Made by a program: the position numbers and the translations under genes | The notes under the pieces: model-generated | What the model was told of the DNA's origin: nothing | The model's database searches: none | What the model saw: only the letters and a program-made list of their open reading frames with translations | Source: Armatimonadota bacterium | GTDB taxonomy: Bacteria > Armatimonadota > Zipacnadia > Zipacnadales > JABUFB01 | Assembly: GCA_013314775.1 (NCBI GenBank) | Contig: JABUFB010000008.1 | Coordinates: forward strand, 913,036-977,035 | Direction: 5' to 3' | DNA length: 64,000 nucleotides | Shown: piece after piece, positions 17,263-26,500 of the stretch | Layout: every line of letters starts with the position of its first letter | Position numbering within the stretch: position 1 is the first letter of the stretch

Positions 17263-18204
17263 ATGACACCGAACCTGGCCTCCCAAGCCATCGCCGCACT
17301 GATCGCGAATATCGAGCGCGTGATCGTCGGCAAGCGTGAGACCGTGGAGCGCACAGTGGTGGCGTTGATCTCCGGCGGGCACGTGTTGATCGAAGACGTG
17401 CCAGGCGTGGGCAAGACCATGCTGGCTCGGTCGTTGGCACTCAGCATCGGCGGGCAGTTCCAGCGTATCCAGTTCACTCCGGACCTCCTGCCCACCGACG
17501 TGACCGGTGTGTCTATCTACGACCAGTCCACCCAACGCTTCGAGTTCCGCAAAGGCCCGGTATTTGCCAACATTCTCCTGGCTGACGAGATCAACCGCGC
17601 CGGACCGCGCACCCAGTCGGCGCTGCTCGAGGCGATGGAAGAGCACCAGGTCACCCAGGACGGTGTCACCTACCCGTTGCCCGACCCGTTCATGGTCATC
17701 GCAACTGAGAATCCCATCGAGTACGAGGGCGTTTACCCGCTGCCCGAGTCTCAGCTTGACCGGTTTCTCCTGCGCCTGGAGCTTGGGTATCCGTCGCGGG
17801 AGGAAGAGAAGACGGTGGTGAAGCGCCAGCTTATTGCGCATCCGGTCGAGTCTCTGGAACCGGTGGCTTCTGCCGATGAGATCGCCCGCGTCAACGAGGT
17901 GGTCCGAGCATGCCATGTGGCGGAGGAAGTGTACAACTACGCGCTGGACATCATCCAGGCCACGCGGGAGTCGGAGTCCCTGCGCCTTGGTGCCAGCCCG
18001 CGCGGGACAGTGGGCCTGATCCGCTGCGCCCAGGCACTGGCCACGCTTCGGGGCCGCGATTTCGTTTCTCCCGACGAGATCAAGGAACTCGCGCCCAGCG
18101 TCCTCGCCCACCGGGTGATCCTGAGACCGGAGGCGCGAATGAGCGGCCACACGGCCCATGACCTGATCCTGCGGATACTCGAGCGCATCCGCGTGCCGGC
18201 CTGA
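17263..18204 (+). CDS. MoxR-family AAA+ ATPase
   Basis: 313 aa. Walker A is EDVPGVGKTMLARSLA and Walker B is ILLADEINRAGPRTQSALLEAM. The sensor region is MVIATENPIEYEGVYPLPE, followed by QLDRFLLRLELGYP, with a C-terminal lid. MoxR ATPases act as chaperones that activate or mature partner complexes, usually with DUF58/von Willebrand and transglutaminase genes beside them. None of those genes is here, so this is an isolated copy. ATG 17263 is preferred over the adjacent TTG at 17260. Confidence 0.92.
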   Translation: MTPNLASQAIAALIANIERVIVGKRETVERTVVALISGGHVLIEDVPGVGKTMLARSLALSIGGQFQRIQFTPDLLPTDVTGVSIYDQSTQRFEFRKGPVFANILLADEINRAGPRTQSALLEAMEEHQVTQDGVTYPLPDPFMVIATENPIEYEGVYPLPESQLDRFLLRLELGYPSREEEKTVVKRQLIAHPVESLEPVASADEIARVNEVVRACHVAEEVYNYALDIIQATRESESLRLGASPRGTVGLIRCAQALATLRGRDFVSPDEIKELAPSVLAHRVILRPEARMSGHTAHDLILRILERIRVPA

Positions 18205-18254
18205 GCCACCGGCGAGATGGGCGATTTCGATTGTATGCCCTCTGCCGTTCCACT

Positions 18255-18285
18255 TGCTCGCTTGAGGCGGCGGCTCGCCCGCTAC
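18255..18285. repeat. Possible degenerate GC-rich intergenic repeat, copy D
   Basis: TTGAGGCGGCGGCTCGCCCG resembles copy C (GTGAGGCGAGCGTCTCGCCC) in order and spacing but has lost most of the palindrome. Weak on its own. Confidence 0.28.
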
Positions 18286-18325
18286 CAGCAGCCGTTCCTA
18301 CATATCCTGACCGGAGCAACAGAAA

Positions 18326-19804
18326 ATGCGCATCGCCATCGGGGGCATTTCCCACGAGACAAATACCTTCGCCCGCGGCCTGACAACCATCGACGATTTC
18401 CGCCGCCCGGGGGGATTTCCCGGGCTTCTCGAGGGGCGCCAGGTCATCGAGCAGTTGCGCGGCAAGAATATCGACACCGGCGGGTTCCTTGAGGCGTCGG
18501 AGCGCCTGGGGTTCACCGCGGTGCCGCTACTATGGACCTTCGCCCAGCCCTCGGGCATCGTGGAGCAGGCCGCATTCGATGAGCTTCTCGGCCTACTGCT
18601 GGACCGTCTTCGGCTGGCCATGCCCGTGGACGGAGTTCTCCTGGACCTGCATGGCGCCATGGTGACCGAAGAGCTCGAGGACGCCGAAGAGGCCATTCTG
18701 GACGGCGTGCGCAGCGTAGTCGGTCCGTCTATCCCGGTGGTCTGCACTCTCGATCTACATGCCAATATTACTCCCGCGATGGCCGGGGTGGCCACCGCAC
18801 TGGTGGGCTACGATACTTACCCGCACGTGGACTGTGCCGAGAGAGGTCTTGAGGCTGCGCAGATCGTTCTCGACGCCGCCCGGGGCGCGATCACGCCAAC
18901 GACGGGCTACGCCCAGGTGGACATGCTCATTAGCCCGCCAAAACAGTGCACTCTGGTGTCCCCGATGAAGGAGTGCTTCGAGCTGGTGCGGGAGATGGAG
19001 CGCCGCCCCGGGATTCTGGACGTCACTCTTGCGGGCGGGTTCCCGTTCGCCGACATCCGCCATGCCGGGGTGTCTGTAGTGGTGAACGCCGATAACGACG
19101 CCCGCCTCGCCCAGGAGACGGCCGATGAACTCGCGCGATATGTCTGGGATCGCCGGGAGGAGTTCCGCCTGACCCTTACCCCCGTCCGGCAGGCGATCCG
19201 GGAGGCTATCGCACTCAATGAGGGCCCGGTGATCCTGCCAGACGGCTCAGATAACCCCGGCGGCGGCGCGCCTTGCGACGGCACTGCGCTGCTGCGGGCG
19301 CTGGTGGAGATGGACGCGCCCCGCTCGACTCTCGCGGTCATCGTGGACCCGGAGTCGGTCGCACGCGCGATTGCGGCGGGGGTCGGGAACCGTGTGAGGC
19401 TTCGGGTGGGTGGGAAGACCGACGACCTGCACGGCGAGCCCCTGGACCTGGAGGGCTACGTGCGCCTGATCTCTGACGGCACGTACGTGAACCGCGGGCC
19501 GATGATGACGAACATGCCTGTCAATCTAGGGCGCCTGGTGGTGTTCGTGGTGGGGGATGTGGAGGTGCTCATCTGCGAGCGCCGGGCGCAGCCTTTCGAC
19601 ATGCAGTGCCTGCGCAGCGTGGGCATTGAGCCCACCGACCGGCTCATAATCGGCCTGAAGTCGGCTGTGCATTTTCGGGCGGACTACCAGCAGATTGCCC
19701 GGAAGATCATCGAGATTGACACACCCGGCATACACAACCCGGATGTCACCCGGTACAACTACAAGCGCCTGCGACGCCCGATCTGGCCGCTTGATGAGAT
19801 CTGA
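18326..19804 (+). CDS. M81-family metallopeptidase (MlrC-like)
   Basis: 492 aa. The landmarks of the MlrC/M81 family are GGISHETNTF at the N-terminus, LDLHANIT (Zn-binding Asp and His) near residue 147, and YDTYPHVDCAERG (third Zn ligand His). The C-terminal MlrC domain carries LPDGSDNPGGGAPCDGTALL and ends KIIEIDTPGIHNPDV. MlrC was defined as the enzyme finishing microcystin/nodularin breakdown, but the family is broad and probably cleaves small peptides or amides. No signal peptide. It is followed after 47 bases by a small Cys-containing protein. Confidence 0.9.
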   Translation: MRIAIGGISHETNTFARGLTTIDDFRRPGGFPGLLEGRQVIEQLRGKNIDTGGFLEASERLGFTAVPLLWTFAQPSGIVEQAAFDELLGLLLDRLRLAMPVDGVLLDLHGAMVTEELEDAEEAILDGVRSVVGPSIPVVCTLDLHANITPAMAGVATALVGYDTYPHVDCAERGLEAAQIVLDAARGAITPTTGYAQVDMLISPPKQCTLVSPMKECFELVREMERRPGILDVTLAGGFPFADIRHAGVSVVVNADNDARLAQETADELARYVWDRREEFRLTLTPVRQAIREAIALNEGPVILPDGSDNPGGGAPCDGTALLRALVEMDAPRSTLAVIVDPESVARAIAAGVGNRVRLRVGGKTDDLHGEPLDLEGYVRLISDGTYVNRGPMMTNMPVNLGRLVVFVVGDVEVLICERRAQPFDMQCLRSVGIEPTDRLIIGLKSAVHFRADYQQIARKIIEIDTPGIHNPDVTRYNYKRLRRPIWPLDEI

Positions 19805-19851
19805 ATCAATAGCCGCCGCCGGACGCCGGCAGCACATCTGGAGGCCGGACA

Positions 19852-20265
19852 ATGGGTGCTCCTGATTTCTTCTTTGCGGTGAACGCGACGTTCAGACACA
19901 TTCTCGACACCTACGGCGAGGAGGCGCTCCATCGCTACTGGTACGAGATGGGGCGCGAGCATTATCGCGCCGTGACCGAGGCCATCTGCAAACGCGGACT
20001 GACGGCGCTCAAAGAGCACTGGGATGCGCTTTTCCCCGAAGAACCCGGCAGCGAAGTCGAGACACGCCTGGAGGACGACAGGTTGACCCTCGAGGTGCGC
20101 ACCTGCCCGGCAATCCTGCACCTGCGGACCCACGGGCGAGATATCCTGCCATGCTACTGCGATCACTGCACACACGTATCCCGCGGTATGTGTGAACCGG
20201 CCGGGGTGAGTGTCGAGGTGACCGGGGGCATGGGAAGCTGTGTTCAGGTGTTCAAGCGCGGCTGA
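19852..20265 (+). CDS. Small conserved-looking cysteine-containing protein
   Basis: 137 aa, cytoplasmic. The N-terminal half is helical (FFFAVNATFRHILDTYGEEA, then LHRYWYEMGREHYRAVTEAI). The C-terminal half is a beta-rich region with VRTCPAILHL, PCYCDHC and RGMCEPAGVSVEV, and a final Cys in GMGSCVQVF. Seven cysteines, including C-x-C-x2-C, suggest a metal or redox site. The layout recalls L-2-amino-thiazoline-4-carboxylate hydrolase-like proteins, but I am not certain. It probably forms an operon with the M81 gene. Confidence 0.6.
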   Translation: MGAPDFFFAVNATFRHILDTYGEEALHRYWYEMGREHYRAVTEAICKRGLTALKEHWDALFPEEPGSEVETRLEDDRLTLEVRTCPAILHLRTHGRDILPCYCDHCTHVSRGMCEPAGVSVEVTGGMGSCVQVFKRG

Positions 20266-20751
20266 TGCCCATGCAGGGGTGCGTCTCAGTTCTGCAGGCA
20301 TCTGCGGGCCATCTATCGCTGGCCCAAGGGTGCCTGGACCGATCGGAATCACCCGCTTGCTCTGTTTGGCGTTGGGTCCGCCGGCCCGAGCGTGTTGGAA
20401 TCTCGCTGGTGGGCCCTTTGCCTCACAGTCCGCGAAGCGGGCGAAAGCTTATAGCCTCTGGTGGAGTGGGTCGAAGCGGAACGGAACCCGTGGACTCGGT
20501 GCGCACAGAAGGCTTGAGCCCCCAACGGGGGCGACAGAAATGAACCAGAAGGGCGCTGCACCGTTGTTTCTTCCTTTCCGGGGCATCCTGGGTGATTTTC
20601 GGGCGCCGGAGTTCAGAGTCCGCGGCTCGCATCGCGGTCTCTGGGGTAACGTCGGCGTCGCTTTTCGTCGCCGGGTACACCCGGGGAAAGAGATGACGCC
20701 CCGGCTCGATGGAACCCGCCTACTTTCGGAGAACGCGCGCCCCCATAAAGG
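20266..20751. other. Non-coding gap with a small palindrome
   Basis: About 490 bases with no gene I can support. A perfect hairpin GCCCCC-AAC-GGGGGC lies at 20518-20532 followed by GACAGAAATGAACC. That style of palindrome plus short conserved tail is a REP-like pattern seen in several environmental phyla. Open frames through here are low-complexity and lack ribosome sites. Confidence 0.4.
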
Positions 20752-20780
20752 TTGTGCTCGCCCGGCTATTGTATTATAGT
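20752..20780 (+). promoter_or_regulatory. Sigma-70-type promoter of the signalling cluster
   Basis: TTGTGC, 17-base spacer, TATAGT, about 60 bases before the response-regulator start. It is the only good promoter-like pair seen upstream of the 20.8-29.0 kb cluster. Confidence 0.55.
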
Positions 20781-20838
20781 GAGTGTGCAACATCGTCAGC
20801 CGCGAGACCGCAGTCGACACGAGCGAGGGCTCTGGTAA

Positions 20839-21249
20839 ATGGCCAGCAGCGGAAGTGACCGCAACACCATCCTCGTGGTGGATGATGAGCGAGACGTCGT
20901 TCTTGCTACGCGCATCTTCCTCGAGGCCGAAGGGTACAATGTCATAGAAGCATTCGACGGTCTGGAGGCGCTTCGCATGCTCGAGACCGTGCAGCCCGAC
21001 CTCATTATGCTCGATGTCCGCATGCCCAGGCTCAATGGGTGGAAGACCCTCGAGGCCATCCAGGCCGACGAGAAGCTCCGAAATATCCCCGTACTCATGC
21101 TCACATCCATGAACGACCCTGGCCACATGGCAACCGGGATCAACCTCGGGTGCACGTGGTATTACACGAAGCCGGTAACGGACTATGGAGACCTGGCACT
21201 GGTGGTGCGGCGCATTCTCGAGTCCGTCCAGCCGCCGACCAGTCCGTAA
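20839..21249 (+). CDS. Single-domain response regulator
   Basis: 136 aa, receiver domain only. The acidic pocket is VVDDERD, the phosphoacceptor Asp is in LIMLDVRMPRLNGW, the switch Thr/Ser is in VLMLTSMND, and the conserved Lys is in YYTKPV. There is no output domain, so it acts by protein-protein contact or as a phosphate relay. It stands upstream of a CHASE2 histidine kinase, its likely partner. The start ATG follows 'gctctggtaa', a weak ribosome site. Confidence 0.9.
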   Translation: MASSGSDRNTILVVDDERDVVLATRIFLEAEGYNVIEAFDGLEALRMLETVQPDLIMLDVRMPRLNGWKTLEAIQADEKLRNIPVLMLTSMNDPGHMATGINLGCTWYYTKPVTDYGDLALVVRRILESVQPPTSP

Positions 21250-21459
21250 CCCGAGGGAACCAGCGTTCAGGGATTGCACGTCCGCGTCAGCCGTGGCGAG
21301 AATAGCACTTCTACCCAGTCTCGCCGGCCGGTTCCGGGAGGACTGAGGCACGACCGCAAATCGCGGGTATCTCGTGGTCGTTGGGGAGGGCTTGGTTCGG
21401 GGGTGCACAAAAGCGGGGGCGACAGTACGTTTGGCGTCTTAGTCGATTACGGGTGGCGC

Positions 21460-23532
21460 ATGCTTAGCGGCATGCGGTGGTTCACTTTGCGTGTCGGCTG
21501 GACCGGTGTCGTTCTTATCTCCCTTGTGGCCACCCTTCTCGCCTGCCGGTGGTCCGGGGCACTGTCTGTCTCCGAGTTCGCCGTCTTCGACGTCCTGATG
21601 CGGATGCGCCCGCCTGCCGAACCAAGCCCGGAGATCGTGCTGGTCGGTATTACCCGGGAGGAAATCGAGAATTACGACGAGCTACGGTCCCCCGAATGTG
21701 CGTGCGAGCTTGTGCCCCGCTCCAGGATCGGAAATGCCATCAAACGGGTAAAGCGTGCAGGGGCTCGCGTGGTCACCGTAGACCTGATGTTCTCACAGGT
21801 GTGCCCCGTGTACAGAAATACCCCGGCGTGGCATGACAAGCCGCTCATAGAGTCCTTCCACATGCCGGTTCCCACCGTCATCGCCGCCAACACCAACTCC
21901 AACCCGGACTGGGTGGAGTTCAGGGATCCGCCGGAGCCTTTCACCCAGGGCACCCACACGGTCATCGCCTCCCCGGTTCTGTGCAACCCGCACGGGATAG
22001 TCCGGGGCGTCAGCCTTATGCAGCACGGCCTCCTTCCCTCCGGGACGAGGGACAACATCGGAAGACACCTGCAGCCCGTGGGTACTGTGTATCTACCCCT
22101 CTGCATGGCGACGTACGCTGCCTGGCTGGGCGTGCCGTATGCTATCCCCGAACCCACGTCACTCCACCAAATGGGGCTCAATGGCAGGGGCATCCCGGTC
22201 TGGTCGTGTGAGGCCGTTCATCTGATGGAGCCGCTGGCCAGCGCATCCGTAAGCGACACGACGCAGGCGAACCGCTGCTTCATGCTGATAAACTGGGTAG
22301 GGCCTCCGGGTTCATTTCCCACATACCCGATAGGCTCCGTGCTGGATGCGCCCCAGGAAAAGCTGGTGGAGCGCTTCGGCGGCAAGATCGTGGTGTTCGG
22401 ATCCCTCGCAGACCGCGGAAGCACGCCCATGGGTCGGGCAGTGGTGCCGGAAGATCCGGAACGGGCCGACGAGAGTTGCGAGACCACCATGAGTGGTCTG
22501 GAGATGCATGCCAACGCCATCGACACGCTGTTGCGCAGGCGATTCATCAGACACGTCCCGAGCGGCTGGATGTGGGTGCTGATCTTCGGCCTGTGCCTGT
22601 CGACGGTTGCGTCCTTCAGGCAACTGGCAACCTGGTTGGCTGTCACCGTCGCATTGGGGCAGATTGCTTTTCTCTTCGTGTTGGCGGCAATCCTCATCCG
22701 CGCTGACTTCTGGTTGTTTTCCGTGACGCCATCAGTCGGCATTCTGCTGACAGGCGCGGTATCCGCGGTGTGGGCCTACTCATCGGCGCGGCGCGAGGCC
22801 ATCGAGCTAGCTGGTCAGGTTCGGGCGCGAGACGCTATCACCCGCACTCTCGCACACGACCTGAAGCAGCCTCTTGCGGCAATTGGGGCGCTGGCGGTGG
22901 CTCTGCGGACCCAGCAGTCGAGGGGACCGATCGCGCCTGAACTGATTGACAAGATCCAGGAGCAGGTGTCCCGGGCGATTGGCGACATCGACGAACTGCT
23001 CAACGCCAACCCTGATCGGGAACTGGACATCAAGCCGCAGGAGTTCGACCTGGCCAAGCTCGCCCGTGACCTGGCCACCACCCAGGCCATGAAGTCCGAT
23101 ATTCATCGCATCGAGGTGTCGGCGCCCGAGGTATTTGTGGTGGAAGCCGATCCGAGATTTATCGCTCGAGCGATTAGCAATCTTCTCGACAACGCAATCA
23201 AGTACTGGCCGGAGGGGGGCACAGTCACTCTGAAGGTGGTCTCCGAGCCGCCCGATATGGCCGGGGTGCACGTCATCGATGGCGGAATCGGGATCCCGCA
23301 CCACTTCCAGGATCGCATCTTCGAAGCGTATGAACGTGGCGCAGCGGCTGGTTCAGCCATCGAGGGCACCGGCATCGGCCTGTACTCGGTGCGCCGGATC
23401 GCCGAGGCCCACGGTGGCAGTGTATCCGTGGACAGCGCTCCGGGAGCTGGATCGCGTTTCACATTCCGGATCGCAGCGCGCACCCGTGTACGCGTCAACA
23501 ATGAACAGGTGGCAGAAGGGCATGAAATCTAG
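21460..23532 (+). CDS. CHASE2-domain membrane histidine kinase
   Basis: 690 aa from the chosen ATG. TM1 (WTGVVLISLVATLLACRW) is followed by a ~320-residue exported CHASE2 domain: FDVLMRMRPPAEPSPEIVLV, then ARVVTVDLMFSQ, and GGKIVVFGSLADRG near its end. Three further TM helices lie at about 365-440. The H-box LAHDLKQPLAAIGALAV is near residue 465. The HATPase has NLLDNAIKYWPEGG, VIDGGIGIPHHFQDRIF and GTGIGLYSVRRIAEAHGG. The start is uncertain: an in-frame GTG at 21403 has GGGGAGGG upstream and would lengthen the cytoplasmic tail. Its 3' end overlaps the FecR-TPR gene by 11 bases, so the two are co-translated. Confidence 0.9.
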   Translation: MLSGMRWFTLRVGWTGVVLISLVATLLACRWSGALSVSEFAVFDVLMRMRPPAEPSPEIVLVGITREEIENYDELRSPECACELVPRSRIGNAIKRVKRAGARVVTVDLMFSQVCPVYRNTPAWHDKPLIESFHMPVPTVIAANTNSNPDWVEFRDPPEPFTQGTHTVIASPVLCNPHGIVRGVSLMQHGLLPSGTRDNIGRHLQPVGTVYLPLCMATYAAWLGVPYAIPEPTSLHQMGLNGRGIPVWSCEAVHLMEPLASASVSDTTQANRCFMLINWVGPPGSFPTYPIGSVLDAPQEKLVERFGGKIVVFGSLADRGSTPMGRAVVPEDPERADESCETTMSGLEMHANAIDTLLRRRFIRHVPSGWMWVLIFGLCLSTVASFRQLATWLAVTVALGQIAFLFVLAAILIRADFWLFSVTPSVGILLTGAVSAVWAYSSARREAIELAGQVRARDAITRTLAHDLKQPLAAIGALAVALRTQQSRGPIAPELIDKIQEQVSRAIGDIDELLNANPDRELDIKPQEFDLAKLARDLATTQAMKSDIHRIEVSAPEVFVVEADPRFIARAISNLLDNAIKYWPEGGTVTLKVVSEPPDMAGVHVIDGGIGIPHHFQDRIFEAYERGAAAGSAIEGTGIGLYSVRRIAEAHGGSVSVDSAPGAGSRFTFRIAARTRVRVNNEQVAEGHEI

Positions 23533-26500
23533 CGTTCTGCGTACATCGATACTCTCGCTGGTTGCTCTCGGTCTACTCTCAGCGTGCTGGTCGGCGCCGA
23601 TACCGAGAGCGCAAATCACCTCCCATACAGGGACGGTCAAGACACAACGCGCGGGACGGGGACCCTGGCTTGTAGTCAGGACTGCGGCCCACAAGAGACT
23701 GTACGCTGGTGATCACCTGATCACTGGGGAGACCGCCAAAGTCAGGCTGCTTATTGACGGCGCTCGCCTGGAACTGGGGCCACGCACGCACGTAATCATC
23801 CCTCCCCCGCCGGCACAGGGGAAGCCCAGCCAGTTGAGACTCCTGTGGGGGAAAGTCTGGAGCTGGATTGTTTCCAGACCAAATGTGGAGATTGTCACCG
23901 CCGGTGCCATCGCTTCGGCCGAGGGCACCCAGTTTGCCCTGGAAGCTGCCGAGAGCGGTTTCACCACGCTGACGGTCTATGAGGGCCTGGTGCGGTTCCA
24001 CAACGAACTCGGACAGGTGGTCGTCGGAGCAAACGAGCAGAGCACTGCGGCCCCGGGGCAGGCGCCTACGCGGCCTATGCGCGTTGACCCGTCCGGCGCA
24101 CTGCAGTGGGAAGCCTCCATGGAAACCATCCACCTAGACCTGGAGATGCGTTTCCTGCCCGGACTTACGAGAGAGCAGCTAATGACCGAAATCAGCGCGA
24201 TGCAGCCCCCGGACGAGACATCAGAAGCGTCCGCGTGGCTCAAGTTCGGCGACTTGAACCATGACCTCGGGGAGTATACCGTCGCGGAGGAGGCGTACCG
24301 GGCTGCACTCAAGGCTGATCCGGGTAACCCCGAAGCTGAACTGCGGCTGGGCGCCTGTCTCCTGGGACAGAATCGCAGCGCCGAAGCATTGCAGGTTTTC
24401 GAAAAATGGACGAAATCGCCGCAGTACGGAGCCACCGCCCTTGCGGGAGCGGCAGCAGCGTATCTCATCGAAGGCGCCCCGAGCTCTCTCGCGCAGGCCA
24501 GGGCCAGCGTGGCGGCGGCGTGCGTCAAGGCTCCCGGCGACCCCCTGGTGCAGACGGTCCGCGGCGTGGTCGCCCTGCGATCGGGCGATCTCGAGGAGGC
24601 GAACCTGGGACTGTCCGAGGCGGTGCGGATCGCGCCGGACTTGTACCAGGCACACGCCTACCGTTCGTCCCTGCTCCTTCTCTCCGCGCGTCCGGAGGAG
24701 GCTCTGGCCAGCGCACGCATTGCTGTTCAGCTTGCGCCCGGGTCAGCCCTCGCCCAACAGAGTCTGGCGACGGCGCAATTCTACGCCGGTGACCTTGCCG
24801 GCGCGAAAGCCGCTGCCGAAGCCGCTCTCGAGATCGACCCCGACTCTGCGGCCGCCCAACTTGTTCTTGCTGACACTGCGGCCGCGTCGGGAGACCTGGA
24901 CGCTGCTTATGTTGCAGCCCAGGCCGCGGTTGCCCTTGACCCACAAGATGCGCGAGCCTGGTCCACCCTGGGTATGCTGAGTCTCGCGCGCAACGACCTG
25001 AAAGTCGCGAAGAAAGCGTACACCCGCGCTGCCGAGCTCTCCGCCACCCTCGCGGGGCCCCAGGCAGGTCTCGGGATGGTCTACGCGCGCCAGGGCAAGC
25101 TCGCCCGGGCAATCGCCCTGCAGAAAGCGTCCATTGCTCTGGATCCGGGTTCGGCCGGCGCCCACAACAATCTGGGCGCGGTCTATCTGGCCACGGGGAA
25201 CCTGGATGAGGCTGTGAGCGAGTTCCGACAAGCCTCCACGCTGCAACCCACCTGGGGCATGCCACACGCCAACCTCGCCATTGCCTACCTGGACCTCAAC
25301 CGGTTCGCCGAGGCTCTCCGCGAGGCTGAGACCGCCGTGCAGCTCGGAGAACGCTCAGCGCGGGCATACACCACTCTGGCTCGCGTGTACCTCGAGCAGG
25401 ATCGCACCAACAAAGCGTGGGCGGCGCTGCGCAAGGCAGTCGAGTTGGATAGCGACTACGCTCTTGCCCATCTGCAGCTTGCTGAAGTCTACAACCGCCT
25501 CGAGCGCCCGCGCGACGCACTCAAGGAACAGCGCGAGGGGCTCCGCCTTCAGCCGTCCGCGATCCTGGAAACCCGCGAGTATTCGCGCACCGAACTCAGG
25601 CTCGAAGCGGGAAGCTTCGCCGGGAACCTGAAGACCGACGGCCGGGGCGACGAAGGGCAGAATGCCTATTACCTCAATGTCGCTCACGAAGACGATGACT
25701 GGGACCGGCGGCGTTCCGACTGGGAACGCACTGATATACTGGGCATCGCGGGACGACAGGATGCCCCCGAACGAACCCAGGCGCTGATCATTGCCGCACA
25801 GAGCGAAGACCGGGATCGCCCGGGCGCCGAACTCCGGGGCGGAGTACCCGAAGATGCGGATTTCAACAGCAAGTTCGACGCTTTCGCTGTGGACTATCTC
25901 GCCACCCGGCCGATCAGCGAATGTGCCAGGATGACGTTGCGGCTCGGGTATTCGGACGCGCAACTGGAGGACAAGAACCCGGACAGCCTGCTGGGGGACC
26001 CGAAGTCCCTCCGACGCCTCGACACCCGGTACACCGCGCTCGCCGCCGAGGCACGGTTCGATGCCATGCCATCCCGTCACACCCGCCTTGCCGCGGGGGT
26101 ATCGGTAAGTGACGAACAACGACGGCTGTCGGGTCTCATCACTTCGCGGACCAATGGCGCCCGCTCGTACACGCCTTTTGCGAACCGGGAGGATACCGAC
26201 GGCGGCACCGCTTATCTCGAGCACGAGTGGCTGTTCGACAATAATACCCGCCTCATGGTGGGCGGGCGCATGGTGGCGCGGGACGGGATGGACCCTGTCT
26301 GGCGGCCAAAGGCGCAGTTCGTGAAGCCGATGGGCTCCAGCGGCACGCTGGTACTGCTCACGCACCCGATCTTCCGCGATGACATCTCCGCGCTGGCGCC
26401 GGTGGACCACTGGGCTCTGCGGGAGATGTCGCCGCTGGATCTGGCAACCGGCGGCTTCAGCCAGAGCTACGAGCTTCAGTACCAGCTCACTCCCGTGGAT

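Noticed and set aside
20449-21408. 319-aa minus-strand frame covering the response regulator
   Set aside because: The plus-strand receiver domain is certain, and this frame shows no motif.
24525-25265. Several long minus-strand frames opposite the TPR array
   Set aside because: TPR-coding DNA in high-GC genomes gives long open antisense frames; composition is Arg/Pro-rich and non-coding.
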